From: Oegoconia quadripuncta
Taxonomy: Eukaryota; Arthropoda; Insecta; Lepidoptera; Autostichidae
Length of the DNA: 64,000 nt
Direction of reading: 5' to 3'
Assembly (NCBI GenBank): GCA_949316235.1
Contig: OX438755.1
Coordinates: 21,289,151 to 21,353,150, forward strand
Part shown: positions 20,970 through 32,710 of the stretch, in pieces
Layout of the letters: each line of letters begins with the position of its first letter
Numbering within the stretch: position 1 is the stretch's first letter
Translations under genes and position numbers: made by a program
Notes under the pieces: model-generated
Told to the model about the DNA's origin: nothing
Databases searched by the model: none
Seen by the model: the letters and a program-made list of their open reading frames with translations, nothing else

Positions 20970-21105
20970 AATATTCTTAAAGAGCAACCTTTCGAGTTTC
21001 TTGCTTGTTCTTTCAGGGAAAAATTGCGAAATGTCAAATCTAAATATTTTAATTGCACCCTGTGTACCTACAATATAAAGCATTTTTGATTTTGACTTAT
21101 AATTT
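20970..21105 (+). mobile_element. LINE-H-relative 3' UTR fragment
   Basis: AAAGAGCAACCTTTCGAGTT, TCTTGCTTGTTCTTTC and GTACCTACAATATAAAGCAT match the antisense 3' UTR at 2915-3050. Ends in a single GATTTTGACTT tail unit. Confidence 0.7.
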
Positions 21106-21379
21106 TTAAAGGCAATTCACATACATCACAGTTGAAACAACTACACACACTTTTCTATTGTACGAATGTATGACTCATTGTATACAAGAAGGTCGGTCTA
21201 GGACTGGTTTGACGAATATGTGCACTGGCTAATGACATGTTTTTATTGGACGATTCATTTCTGGTATCACATAAAAGAAAAGACCTGAGTATTTGTTGTA
21301 ACATGATCTATGATAGCGCCAATTATGGTTCCCTGCAAAACGAAAATAATACTATGGGTAATTGTGGTTTCAGCACCTA

Positions 21380-21600
21380 AAAGCTATTCTTTTTTAAACG
21401 ACTTCAAAAAAGGAGGAGGTTCTGTATTCGGGGCGTATTTTTTTTTTACGTATGTACACCGATATCTCCGAGATTTGGAGGTTGATTCACATGGTTCTTT
21501 TTGTAAATGAAAGGGGATACCGTCGAGTTGGTCCCATTGTAATTTCAGCGCAATCGGTTCAGTAGTTTTTGTGTGTGTGTGTGGTTCATTTATCAAATCA
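21380..21600 (+). repeat. Dispersed repeat S-type
   Basis: CGACTTCAAAAAAGGAGGAG, GATATCTCCGAGATTTGGAG, AGCGCAATCGGTTCAGTAG and a GT microsatellite. This phrasing is common in lepidopteran intergenic DNA. Confidence 0.45.
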
Positions 21601-21670
21601 ATAACATAACAATCTCAAATATCTCATGTTATGTTTCAGAGTTTTTCCAGAGTGATATACCGACGATCGA

Positions 21671-22030
21671 CATGGGAATCTGTAGAAATAGGATACTGTA
21701 GGCATGGGAATGTGTAGAAATGGGAATCTGTAGAAATGGGAATGTGTAGAAATGGGAATGTGTAGAAATGGGAATGTGTAGAAATGGGAATGTGTAGAAA
21801 TGGGAATGTGTAGAAATGGGAATGTGTAGAAATGGGAATCTGTAGAAATGGGAATCTGTAGAAATGGGAATGTGTAGAAATGGGAATGTGTAGAAATGGG
21901 AATGTGTAGAAATGGGAATGTGTAGAAATGGGAATGTGTAGAAATGGGAATCTGTAGAAATGGGAATGTGTAGAAATGGGAATGTGTAGAAATGGGAATG
22001 TGTAGAAATGGGAATCTGTAGAGATGGGAA
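21671..22030. repeat. 16-bp minisatellite, about 20 units
   Basis: Twenty exact-length units of TGGGAATGTGTAGAAA run from 21705 to 22024, with G/C variants at one position (TGTG or TCTG), preceded by two diverged units. The stop-free antisense frame is a product of the repeat. It ends directly against the SINE-B head at about 22031. Confidence 0.95.
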
Positions 22031-22325
22031 AAATCGGTGTATTGGATTGTGACACTATCAGGGAAACCAACGGTTGCGGGTTCGAATCCCGCGACGAGTC
22101 AATATTTGTGTTATGAATAAAATACAAGTACTCTCTATTGCACTAAATAATTTGCAAAATACAATGAATGATAGCGATGAATACGTACATTTATTCCCGA
22201 GTCATGGATGTTTATATAAATATTTATGTATGTTTATCCGTTATCTAGTATCCATGGTACAAGTTTTACTTAGTTTGGGACTAAATGATTGGTGTAAATG
22301 TTCGAAATATTTATTATCGTCATAA
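22031..22325 (+). mobile_element. SINE-B with a small LINE-J-like insertion
   Basis: The head is diverged (AAATCGGTGTATTGGATTG). GGTTGCGGGTTCGAATCCCG is intact. At about 22119-22173 roughly 55 bp of antisense LINE-J-like tail (TCTATTGCAC, TTGCAAAATACAATG) lie between two copies of ATGAATA, which looks like a target duplication. Confidence 0.8.
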
Positions 22326-22529
22326 TTTGGATTTCATTTCAACTACAACTCGAATAACTACTCGATTAGGTATTCGATTTTTGTTGTATTTGTGCTTTGT
22401 GGTGGCACGTAAATGAAGAGATCCTACCCATCTCTTCCCGTGGATGTGGTTAAGGGCGACTATGGGACTTTCCACCAAAAAACATTTATAGACTTACACG
22501 TTTTAACTGCGATAAACGCTCACTACCAG
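22326..22529. other. No gene
   Basis: Short spacer with no match. Confidence 0.4.
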
Positions 22530-22725
22530 TCACGTGTTTTTTTTATGCACAACAGGTGCAGCAGGTGAGGCCGAAGGTGGCAGCGTACTGACCCGGAAAC
22601 CCCATCTTACTTGGGGGACTGGCTATCTTATCTCTGACAACCGGAACGTACAATGCTAATAACATTGCTGCTTGGCGGCAGATTTAGATAAGATGTGGTA
22701 GCTAGCCAGCCGGACATTTAAATGA
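22530..22725 (-). mobile_element. SINE-A, internally deleted and truncated
   Basis: Antisense pieces of SINE-A. The tail motif TATGCACAACAGG is followed at once by GTGAGGCCGAAGGTGG (the intervening 40 bp lost). It ends after GCGGACATTTAAA without the tRNA head. Confidence 0.75.
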
Positions 22726-22807
22726 TGGTTTGAGACTTCAAATAGCTCTCAGTGCTAAAAAAAATTGTTTTTAGTCTGTGTCCAAGTCCACACCTTCTTA
22801 TTTAGAT

Positions 22808-22808
<1 letters not shown>

Positions 22809-22879
<71 letters not shown>
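22809..22879. repeat. TA dinucleotide microsatellite
   Basis: About 35 uninterrupted TA repeats. Confidence 0.97.
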
Positions 22880-22880
<1 letters not shown>

Positions 22881-23069
22881 CACAGCATTTTTTAGATAAG
22901 TAAATATGAATGAATTGGTACCTAATTTTCTGCATGAATACCGATTGGAGAAGGGTAGGATCACTGTCAAAATTATATGTATATTGTTTACAGAAGGTGT
23001 CCGACCTGTCTGGTTGTCCGTCAGAATCACAAGTAATTTATTTATTATTTAATATCGCACAACCTCCCT

Positions 23070-23215
23070 ATTTCAATGTACTGCCCTTATACCCAAAGGT
23101 TGCCTGCAAGAGATTGTTTTTAGTGATAAGGTCGCCAAATTGTAGGTACATTCTATTCTTACCAATTTTCTGAAACTGTAGTTCTGTTGTGCAATAAAGT
23201 GTATTTGTATTTGTA
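23070..23215 (+). mobile_element. LINE-J 3' end
   Basis: ATTCTTACCAATTTTCTGAA, then TGTGCAATAAAGTGTATTTG with a TTTGTA-type tail. Related tails occur at 23800-23838 and 46765-46805. Confidence 0.6.
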
Positions 23216-23379
23216 ATTTATTGCTTTGTGAATGAGCGGTAATTGTGTGTTATGACGACTTTAAATAATTTTATGTTATTTTTATAACGTGCCGAAAAAA
23301 GATAATATGTACATACATAATGTAACGGTTAGAGATATCCCATTTATAGGCTTCAAACCTCTTTGCATACATAACATAA

Positions 23380-23680
23380 AGTCACGCCTGTTTCCCGTAG
23401 CGGTAGGCAGAGACCACAGACTTCCACTTGCTACGATCCTGACACACCTCTTTTGCTTCATTCACTCTCATAAAATTGTTCATACATGCTCGTCGGTTTA
23501 GGGTACTCTTGACTTGGCCTTTCTTTAAGACGTCCTCGATTTGATCATGGTACGTTCGCCGTGGTCTTCCCCTACCAACACTACTATCCACATTCCCTTC
23601 GTATATCACTCTGTGTGTGCCTGTAAAATGCGCCCGCAGGAGAAATCTTTTCCTCCCTGCATCTGATATTATCAATATAA
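23380..23680 (-). pseudogene. RTE-type LINE ORF C-terminus
   Basis: The 97-residue antisense frame includes [40 protein letters not shown] and [15 protein letters not shown]. This is the highly recurrent C-terminal end of RTE-like ORF2 proteins of Lepidoptera. Polymerase and endonuclease are absent. A diverged, interrupted copy lies at 52440-52930. Confidence 0.7.
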
Positions 23681-23789
23681 ATCACTAATCACTGAATAGT
23701 ATTGAAAATTTAGATAACTCTGACAAAACATGTTATGCCTTTACTATACCAGTGATTTTTTTACCTTTTATGTATGTATGTAAACAGAG

Positions 23790-24645
23790 TGATCTCATAC
23801 CTTTTCCTGCTGTTATGCAATAAAGTGTATTGTATTGCTGAGTTTACAAAATGTTGTAACAGATGGCAGGTGTGTGATGCGGTAACTGCAAAGGTATTCA
23901 CGGGGAAATGGTGAAATAAGGTTATTTGTAAAGAGAATCTTTATCTTTAAGGGTAATAGCTGAAAATCAGTGTTTTGCTCTTGAGCAATCCGACATGGAG
24001 CTATGGCCCATTTGTGCCACTGCAGCACACACATATTTTTTATACCTATGTTGTCTTTGTACTTTTATATATTCTGTTTTTATTGGCCATGTTTTGTAAA
24101 ATGCTGTCTACATGTTTAAATTTGCGTTCTTCCTTAGCAAAAGTGCACACTTAGTACATACTTAGGTCAAGTTACCTTTATCTAGTTCTTATTATTGTAC
24201 TGTAGTCTAAATTGTGTGTACTATTTTTGTATTAACTACTTATTAATATTATTTAATGTAGGTATGTGTGTGGCTGGAGAAACAAATAAACGTTGATATA
24301 TCTATCTGCTGAGTACCTTTTCATCACAGTTTGACCTAATTTATAATCAATTAATTACTTGTTAAATTAACTGTGTGGTGAGTAAATGCCTTTTATTTAT
24401 TTATTTATTATTTATCTGTCTATCTATCTATCTGTCTATCTATCTAGAATCTTTGTTTGTAAGATTCTTTTAGATTATTCCGTAGACTTATATATTTAGG
24501 TATTACTGCGTATGGACCGGGTCGTTGAAATAATCAGAATGGCTATCACCAATGAAATTGGATTCTATTAATGACGTACCAAGACACTGACACTGAAGTT
24601 TGTTATTTAAAATAATTTTAGTTACGTTTCTTAAATGGTACCTAA
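23790..24645. other. AT-rich DNA, LINE-J tail, short CTAT repeat
   Basis: 23800-23838 carries the TATGCAATAAAGTGTATTGT tail. 24412-24446 is a (CTAT)/(CTGT) microsatellite. AATAAACGTTGATATATC at 24287-24304 resembles a retroposon or transcript 3' end. No coding region supported. Confidence 0.45.
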
Positions 24646-25036
24646 CTATATCAAAAGGTTGCGGGTTCGAATCCCGCTAGGGGCATATGTTTGTGTAATG
24701 AATACGGACACGAGTACCCGAGTTATGGATGTTTTCATTCAATCAATCAATCAAATACGCTTTATTGTTTAAATAAGGAAGGTACATTTAAATATCTTAT
24801 AGAAACTACAAATTAAGCTGCCTTATCGATAACAGCGATCTCTTCCAGGCAAAAAAAAATCACGGAATTCAATACGAGTAATTAAGTGGGTTAGCCCAAA
24901 TAATTTTTTCATTTAAAATAAGTATTTATTTACAAAAAAAAAATTGTATTTATGTAGTATATCAACCATCTGGTATCCATAACACAAGCCTGTAGTTGCT
25001 TACTGCAGAACTAGATGGCGCTGTGTGCGATCCAAC
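24646..25036 (+). mobile_element. SINE-C, split by a LINE tail
   Basis: Head piece AAGGTTGCGGGTTCGAATCC and CGAGTTATGGATGTTTTCATT to 24739. It resumes at about 24905 with TTTTTTCATT, ACAAGCCTGTAGTTGC and AACTAGATGGCGCTGTG. The insert (24740-24904, antisense, with a (TTGA)n tail and CTTTATTGTTTAAATAAGG) is flanked by a TTTTCATT duplication. Confidence 0.75.
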
Positions 25037-25292
25037 TAGAAATATGCAACATTACAATTCACTAGTATGTACTTGAGAATGAAAACGAATTACTTTTTTT
25101 ATGGTGCTACAAAGGAACGTCATAATTCACGTACTTACCGATAACACTAACAATACTCCAGTAGCCAGCTGTACGTGACAATCAATACACTTCAACGCAT
25201 TTGTGCAATGAGCACTCTTAACATGTTGAGGGATTGTTTACACATGAAGCTGTAGATAAAGGTGTAGATAAAATCCAAACAAAACGAATTAA
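25037..25292. other. No gene
   Basis: About 255 bp without a recognised feature. Confidence 0.4.
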
Positions 25293-26606
25293 TAATAGAT
25301 TGTTAACCAAGGGCTGTATGACATCAATTGCATACGAGCTCGGGCGCTAATTAGCCCGAGTATGCAATTGATGCTTACACCCGAGATAAACACTCTGCTT
25401 TACATATCGATTGTGAGGTAAGTAAAAACAAGAAAGCAGGTTCTATGAACATTTATTAAAGGAAAACATGTGTATTTAATTAAAATTATGACACGCAAGC
25501 GCGTCAAATCGTGCTGGCCAGTTTGATTTTTAAATCGATTTCAACTAACATACGATGTGACTGCAAAACAAATAGTTCGATATTTAAAATAAAATCTTCA
25601 TAAATTCTAATATAAATTGTCTCGATTCCGATTCGAGTAAATACGCGATACCGAAAAAAAAAATTCACTTTTTAAAAATATTCTTCTTGCAGTATGAGTA
25701 TGACAGTTCTTTTTTCAAATTCCAAAACCTATGCTGTAATGCTAACATTACATGATAGGTTTTGAAACCTATGCTGTAATGATATCCATACACCCCGGCA
25801 TTCAGGGAAGTAAGTGACTACTTACAGAGCAAGAGATATGTAATAGTAGATTGTTAACCAAGGGCTGTATGACATCAATTGCATACGAGGTTTTTGGCGC
25901 CCGAGCGCAGCGAGGGCGCTAATTAGCCCGAGTATGCAATTGATGCTTACACCCGAGGTAAACACTCTGCTTTACATATCGATTGTGAGGTAAGTAAAAA
26001 CAAGTTGTAGCTTCTTAGATAATTCATTAAAATATGATATCAAAACACTTTCAGAAAGAGATTTAACTTTTTTTTCTGACCGCCACTTCATAAATTCGTC
26101 GTATTTCGATCGTATTCGTATCGATTTTCTAAAACTGTTTTTGCTTGTTCTTTTATAAAATCGTCGTTATAAATTCGTCACTTGACATTTTTCAAAACTT
26201 TTGAGAAAGAACTCCAAAACACGAAAAATTTACTTTCGCGCCTAGCTAGTCGGCTGCCTTTTTTACTGTTCACGATTTTATGGCACACAAGCGCGTCAAA
26301 TCGTGCTGGCCAGTTTGATTTTTAAATCGATTTCAACTAACATACGATGTGACTGCGAAACAAATAGTTCGATATTTAAAATAAAATCTTCATAAATTCT
26401 AATATAAATTGTTTCGATTCCGATTCGAGTAAATAATCGATACCGAGAAAAAAAAAACTTTTTAAAAATATTCTTCTTGCAGTATGAGTATGACAGTTCT
26501 TTTTTCAAATTCCAAAACCTATGCTGTAATGTTAACATTACATGGTAGGTTTTGAAACCTATGCTGTAATGATATCATATATACTTACAGAGCAAGAGAT
26601 ATGTAA
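25293..26606. repeat. Two-copy palindromic composite repeat
   Basis: Module A (25293-25398 and 25844-25970) begins GATTGTTAACCAAGGGCTGT and holds a large hairpin: CATCAATTGCATAC (25322-25335) pairs with GTATGCAATTGATG (25360-25373). Module B (25399-25843 and 25971-26606) is bounded by TTTACATATC...GTAAGTA and its imperfect complement TACTTACAGAG...GATATGTAA. The two B copies share about 300 bp at their 3' ends (from CAAGCGCGTCAAATCGTGCT); the second has about 200 bp more upstream. No protein is recognised. Confidence 0.75.
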
Positions 26607-26629
26607 AATGTTTTTTTATGTCACCATTA

Positions 26630-26756
26630 AGAATAAAGAATAATAAATAACAATACCGTAAATATTAATATTACATTTATATTTACGGTTCATTCACAAA
26701 GCTGACACCCCAGAGAAGAACGAGCAAGAAACTCTAGGGTTAAACAGTTTGTGATT
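26630..26756 (-). mobile_element. LINE 3' UTR fragment
   Basis: CCCCAGAGAAGAACGAGCAA followed by GAAACTCTAGGGTT matches the antisense LINE tail nested at 44836-45117. 5'-truncated, no coding part. Confidence 0.55.
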
Positions 26757-26760
26757 TGAT

Positions 26761-27175
26761 ATTTTTTTTTTTTGTTTTATATGAGAGGGCGGCAAACGAG
26801 CATGCGGGTCACCTGATGGAAAGTAATCACCGCCGCCCATGGGGGTGCCCATGCCCATGGGCAACACCAAAAGGGTCACAGATGCGTTGCCGGCCTTTGA
26901 GGAAGGTGTCCACCCCAGAATAAGTAGGGCAGCCTGAGCGATGAGGGATTCTCCAGCAGTGCTGGTACCCTCCTGGGGTACTAACTCTTTAAATACCGCT
27001 ACCATTCTGGAGAGAGACTGGAAGGTGGGCCTCCGGCGCCCTCGCTCACCGGACGAAGCGCAATGGCAAAATGCCAGTACTCAGACGTCGGTCTTCTGCG
27101 AGAGGGTGGTACTTCCCCGGTCGAGCCGGCCCATTCATGCTGCAAGCTAATAGCTTACAGCGTGGCTCTACCACT
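26761..27175 (-). mobile_element. SINE-F, full length
   Basis: Antisense copy, T run at the low end, CTCTACCACT at 27165-27174. A small local duplication (GCCCATG repeated near 26836-26858) lies in the shared tail. Confidence 0.85.
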
Positions 27176-27239
27176 AAATTATATGAATAATAAGACAGCT
27201 ATGTCCATGCTTGCTTATCATTCAAATATGCTGCAGCAT

Positions 27240-27470
27240 TACGGACTGATGATGATGAAGCGCTTATATTTATTATATTTGAAGGAAATCTAATTAGGAA
27301 ATAAGAAGATGTAATAGAAGTTAGAACACTTAGATTCCGATTTAGTGGATTGGAATGGCCGCACATTGCTGGAAGGTTTTGTTCTGTTAATTCAAATATC
27401 CTTACTTCAACCAGCAATGTATGCCGAATTAGTCTCTGCATTGAGGATGGTGTTATAAGCGATTCCTATT
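27240..27470 (+). repeat. Dispersed repeat L
   Basis: The GATGAAGCGCTT, TTAGATTCCGATTTAGTGG, CTGTTAATTCAAATA and CAATGTATGCCGAATTAGTC blocks recur at 37890-38752, where the same repeat is split by SINE-C. No coding content. Confidence 0.55.
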
Positions 27471-27477
27471 TTATTTT

Positions 27478-27795
27478 TTTTTGTTTTTTTTTTTATACGA
27501 GAGGGCGGCAAACGAGCATGCGGGTCACCTGATGGAAAGCAATCACCGCCGCCCATGGACACCCGCAACACCAAAAGGGTCACAGATGCGTTGCCGGCCT
27601 TTGAGGAAGGTGTAGGCTCGTTTCTTGAAGGTTCCAATGTCGTACTCGTTCAGGAATACCGCTGCCGGAAGTCCGTTCCACAGGGTGGTCGTACGTGGTA
27701 AGAAGTTTCTTGTGAAGAGTACAGTGGTAGACTTCCACTTATCGAGGTGATGTGGATGGAAATTTAATTTTCTCCGAGAAGTGTATCGGTTAAAT
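27478..27795 (-). pseudogene. LINE-E 3' end
   Basis: Antisense counterpart of 55385-55678. The C-terminal coding part is readable ([46 protein letters not shown]) followed by the shared LINE-E/SINE-F tail. 5'-truncated. Confidence 0.8.
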
Positions 27796-28045
27796 TGATA
27801 GCTTCCGACTTCCTAATTATAGTATACCTAATTATTATTATTATTAATTAATAGGATAGTGAAATAGGCGCATTACATTCGACCAAGTCCCGGAGTTATA
27901 ATAAAACCAATGTAGCGGACGATAGTAGCCATTTTGTCACACATGACAATAAATACTTCCAGCACCCCATCGATTATTAAATAGGTCTCGCCGAAAGAAG
28001 TTCAAACTCAGGTATCAATGTGTTAAGTTTGCCAACCTTCATGCT
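27796..28045. other. No gene
   Basis: Unmatched spacer. Confidence 0.4.
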
Positions 28046-28378
28046 TTTAACCGCCTTCGTTGCTCAATGTAAACAAAATATGTATGAATCGGAGGTCGCG
28101 GGTTCGATCTCCAGCGGGGTACACGTTTAAGTACTGGGTTTGGTTGGTGGTAGGGCATTTTAAATGTCCACCTGGCTAGCTACCACCATCTTATCTAAAT
28201 CTGCCGCCAAGCAGCAATGTTAATAGCATTGTTGTGTTCCGGTTGTCAGAGATAAGATAGCCAGTCCCCCAAATAAGATGGGGTTTCCGGGTCAGTACGC
28301 TTCCACCTTCGACCTCATCTTCACTTAACATCAGGTGTGATTGAGGTCAAGACCTAACCCGTTGTGCATAAAAAAAAA
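28046..28378 (+). mobile_element. SINE-A, full length
   Basis: Head CCGCCTTCGTTGCTCAATGT with GCGGGTTCGATCTCCAGC; complete body; tail CCCGTTGTGCATAA plus poly-A. Confidence 0.9.
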
Positions 28379-28479
28379 ACTTCTCCTCCGACCGCGCTTT
28401 CTCATCACAAACAAAGTCTAGAAGACAAAGAATTATCCATATTGTGACAGTTGAATATTGATCGTCTTCATTAGCCCGT

Positions 28480-28770
28480 AAATATCCCACTGCAGGGATA
28501 TAGGCCTTCCCTCGTATATGAGGGAGTATGGGCCATAGTCCGCCACGTTGTCCCAATGTGGGTTGGGGACTTCACCTGCCTTAGAATTTTTATTTCTCAG
28601 GCATGCAGGTTTACTCACGATGTTTTCCTTCACCGTTTAAGAGCAGTCGGAAAAATTCACATATTTACATTAAATTTAAAAAGTCATTGGTACATGGGCT
28701 GCTTGGCAATCGAACCTGGACCTCCCAAATTGGGAGATCGCGGCTTAACCGCTGAAGCATGACGCTCCTT
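28480..28770 (-). mobile_element. SINE-K, uninterrupted copy
   Basis: Antisense copy from ATCCCACTGCAGGGATATAG to the tRNA-like head with TTGGGAGATCGCGGCTTAAC and CCGCTGAAGCATGACG. It provides the reference for the split copy at 6958-7580. Confidence 0.85.
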
Positions 28771-30400
28771 TGATCGTTGAATATTATAGACCATCAAATA
28801 AAATTGCGGTAACAGATTATAGACTTGAGCTCAGCACAAATGAATGAGGATACAGGACAATTTTGTACAAGTAAATAGAAGGTCATGACATTGAATAATA
28901 TAAACAGACATATAAAGTATTATCCGTAAACAAAAAAAAGAAATAGTTCGGTCACCACAATATCCTAAATATTTAAACGACAAGGTCAAACCCTTAAAGC
29001 TATTATTGAAATGAGAGAATTAATGTATTTCGTTGTCATTTTTCAGATCACATTTTAAAATAATGAATCCGAAGTTACATTTGCTGTTGGTTTAACGTAG
29101 ATTTCGTTACAATAATCCAGATCCACCAGCAAAATTATTTATGTCAACTGCGTCCAAATTGCTTTGACCTCTGTTGTCGAAACAATGTTTTTATTATTTG
29201 CAATATTCAACTTGAACTCGTAATCTACCGGGGACCCAATCTGTTTGGCTATCACCTGAAGAGGCAAGGTGACTACCTCGTTCCTCTTCATGCCGAATTG
29301 GACTCAATTTGAGGCGCAAAAGATTGATAACCGTCTGTGTTGTAGTTGTAATTACAAGTTTAAGGAATACCTTTTAAATTGGTCAACTTTTACGGGTTTC
29401 GTTGAAAGGACGTTTCGTGATACAATCGGCGATGGGCTTCTTGTTCAAACAACCTTTTTACGTCCTTTTCGGGTGTAAATTCTCACATTGAATCCGTTTA
29501 ATGTCCCTTATCTAAGGGCTAATGTTGACTGAATGCCGTTCAGATAGCTGAGCAAATTGACGAATAACAGCGTTCCGAGAGTGATTGTCTTCAGAGTCTT
29601 CCTCGATATTGTCTTTGATATCACAATAGGTTTTCAGCTACCGTGCTTTATACATCCGTCTAAAGGTTCGCAATAGAGTTGGTTTTAGTGCCGGTTTTGC
29701 ATTTCATTATATCCACATCATTTGCCATTTAAATGGGAAGCTTCTCTTTCCTACTTACATGGCCTATTTCTCTCTTTAATTAGTATGCAGTCTTTGGTAG
29801 CGAAAGAGTTTAAGCAGGCGCTGTGCAGCAAACCATTATCTAGCTTAAGTGTTCCAGTATCTTAGCAATCATCTCGGCTGTCTTTACCTTCAGTGAGTGC
29901 CGGTATATCTTGTCTTCCAGGAAATGTATCCTCCAACTGATTTGCCATTGTGTTCTAGATCTCCCGCAACCAATACTTGGCCTTAATTATGACGTAAATT
30001 TAGTATAATGGTAACTTGTGATTTGGAAAGTTCAATGTAATATTATAAGTCTGTTCCGTATATATGTACCTACACAGAATTCAACGATTCATTTTAAAGA
30101 GTCAGGTGCTCACGTAAAGTCCATTTTGTAAGTGTTTTGTTTACATTAATTATTTGCATTCATTGAAGTCGGTTTTATTATACGTAGTTAAAACGGATAC
30201 GCGTTGGTGTTTACTTAAAATAAACAATCGTAATAAAATCATGCCACTTTAGGATTTTATTGTATCTATTGATTTTCACGCATCGTCTACATAAGTAACT
30301 ATTGGGGCCGAAGTCTTAGGGGGGTTTCCTTCTATACATCCATCGTTTTGCTATATTATTTTGTATGCGCTATTTATTCGTTTCGTATATAAATACGAAC
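28771..30400. other. Unassigned sequence, possibly degenerate coding DNA
   Basis: 28771-29220 is AT-rich. 29221-30000 is less AT-rich, lacks the repeat families of the rest of the window and contains many broken frames on both strands. It could be an old element or decayed gene; no motif identifies it. 30000-30400 is AT-rich. Confidence 0.35.
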
Positions 30401-30620
30401 AAATAGCTTATTTAAATTAAATTAAATTAAATAAAACTTTATTTCAGACTTAGTCCATATTTTCGTTAGTGTTAGTAACAATGGTGCTTAGGTATAGGTT
30501 AGTATATTGTTAGTTTAATTAGATTTCTATTTATTTATTAAGTCCTATAACCGTCGCCACCCAGCATCTCTGGAAGGGGCAGTCCGTTCTGCCTGCTGCT
30601 GTTATAAAAGCTGATTTTTA
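30401..30620 (-). mobile_element. LINE-like 3' end
   Basis: An antisense (TTAAT)n tail (TTAAATTAAATTAAATTAAA) is followed by ATAAAACTTTATTTCAGACT and GGGGCAGTCCGTTCTGCC, the layout of a 5'-truncated LINE 3' UTR. No coding part. Confidence 0.4.
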
Positions 30621-31689
30621 CTTCAATCAAACCTTCTATATTGTCTCAATTCTTATACTTTTTAACCGAATGGAAAGAGGGTTATATTATTCGCGTGTAT
30701 CTATGTATGTATGTGGGATTCTTTATTCCCTCGCAATTAATGCGATAATGTTAGATTCGACGTGACAGTTAAAATGTTTTAGGATAGGTTACGTCATAAA
30801 AAAGTAAAACACAGCGGTTAAAGATGAAGTTTGTCAAAATGCAAAAAATATATATTCTAGGGTTACAATATCGGTCACAGGAATTTTACAATGCAGTAAA
30901 CGTATGTATGCAAAAAGATAGTGCCTACTCTAGAAAATTGTAAGCTTTCCTCGAAATTCCTTGTCAAGACAGCTAATTTATACTGATATGAACAGAAATA
31001 TTCTAAACAGTTACGAGCATTGCTCTAAGCTATTATTTAATAGTAAATTTTATTAGTCTGCCTGCTCTTTAAACGCAGTGTACGCCACTGACCTTTGTAG
31101 TAAAGTATACTGACCTAGTCATAGTATTAATATTGACATTCTTTTTAGCAGTATATTTTCAGACTTACCAGTGAATCATATATAACATCTATTTTTGGTA
31201 TATCTAAGTGTCATTATTGATATAATACAATGCTGTTACCGCTCCAACGACGACGCACCTTGTAGAAACCTAACCCATTACAAATGTCAGTGTAGTCTAT
31301 ATTTAGCCAGCTTCGCCTCGAATCGTCATTGTCACCTTTTTATATGTAAGAATAATATAAATAAAAAATCGGCAAACTGCGGCGGTAACAAGCGTTCCGA
31401 AACCAATTGGGATGACGCGACAAAAAAAAAACTATATTATGTCGTTAGTTTGTATTTGTTCAAAGGATTTGGTGTTTTTGCTGGAATGTAAATGTTTTGT
31501 TTAGTGGTTTTTGTCGTCTCTCACAGCACTCACACTAGTACTATTTTGGCGTGACAAATGAATAAATTGTGGTATTATAATAATCTGTAATTAATTTTTT
31601 GTTTTATGTATTTTGTAGGTTTTATTGGTGTAGGTATTAATATTTATTGAAGCATAATTTTAGTAGTACTAGGGAGCACTGAATCGTGA
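30621..31689. other. No recognisable gene
   Basis: AT-rich. One 98-residue frame at 31195-31491 has no family features and is judged chance. Confidence 0.4.
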
Positions 31690-32140
31690 TCTGATAAAGA
31701 CCTCATAAAGTCATGCAATGAGATAAGCAGAGATCGTCTACTACGAGATCGAATCACGAATGAGGAAATTCGTTGAATGAAAGTCATTGACACTCTCCAG
31801 CGGATTAGTAAATTGAAATGGCAGTCATGAAATGAAATGAAATGAAAATGAAATGAAAATCATTTATTCATGTAGGCAATACAATATGCACTTATGAACG
31901 TCACTTGTTTTTTAAACTACCACTAGCTCGGAACGCGACCACTATGAGAAGAGCTAGTAAGAAACTCAGAGGGTTTGTCTCTTTTCAATCAGTTATTTAC
32001 AATCTAGAAAGTCAGGATGCATAGCTCAAAGAACTGTAGGCCATTAATGGAGACCACGCACCGACGAGTGCAGCGTATGACATCCACCCTTAAGGTGAAC
32101 GTATGACCTATTAATGGACAAGAGAAGTCGTTCGGTGCAG
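31690..32140 (+). pseudogene. RTE-type LINE fragment split by another LINE tail
   Basis: Left piece: D.I.NEEIR and LQRISKLKWQ (about 31690-31825), typical of an RTE ORF2 C-terminus. Right piece: WRPRTDECS and HPP (about 32040-32095), the expected continuation. Between them, 31826-32005 is an antisense LINE 3' end with a (TTTCAT)n tail and AAGAAACTCAGAGGGTTTG. Confidence 0.6.
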
Positions 32141-32710
32141 TCAAACCGCTAGCTCTGAAAATTTATGGGATAGGATTATCTTCAGCATATCCTGTGGCTG
32201 CTATAATGATGGCTACTAAGTGAATGTGAGTATGAAGAGATGGTTGCCTTTGGTTAGTTAGCTGTGACGTAATTTTTGCATACAAAATAAAGCAAAAATG
32301 TTAAATATGAATTTAGTCTTCCTTCAGCTCTACAATTTTTCATTCATCTTCCTACATTTTGATATATTCAAGTAGAGTGGAAATCTGGAAGAACTAGGGG
32401 TAGGTCTAGTAACAGTGGTTTATAATAATGGTACATTTGAGTATCTTCTACCTTGCTTCGACAGCTCTAGCAGGAAGTCAAGCTAAAGCTTAAACAAAAT
32501 CCCCTGTCAATCGGAAAATCCGTTTCACGCTTCACCATGCTTATTTCCTTTCGATTCCGTAATAGTGATTTAGTGATTTTGTCTGGAAAAAAGTTACTAT
32601 ACAGAGGGTGCTTGAGTATTTCAAAAGTATTTAAATTATTATTGTATTGTATTTTATTGTATTTGTTATATAAATAAAAGCTTTAATTTATTGTAATATT
32701 TATACAATAT
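32141..32710. other. No recognisable gene
   Basis: Unmatched AT-rich DNA. Confidence 0.4.

Noticed and set aside
21671..22030. Regular short repeats resembling a CRISPR array
   Set aside because: Units are contiguous without spacers, and the sequence is eukaryotic.
21636..22127. 163-residue frame with a 16-residue repeat
   Set aside because: Produced by the 16-bp minisatellite (48-nt period in codons); no start context, no family.
31195..31491. 98-residue open frame
   Set aside because: Cys-rich by chance; no domain pattern and AT-rich surroundings.
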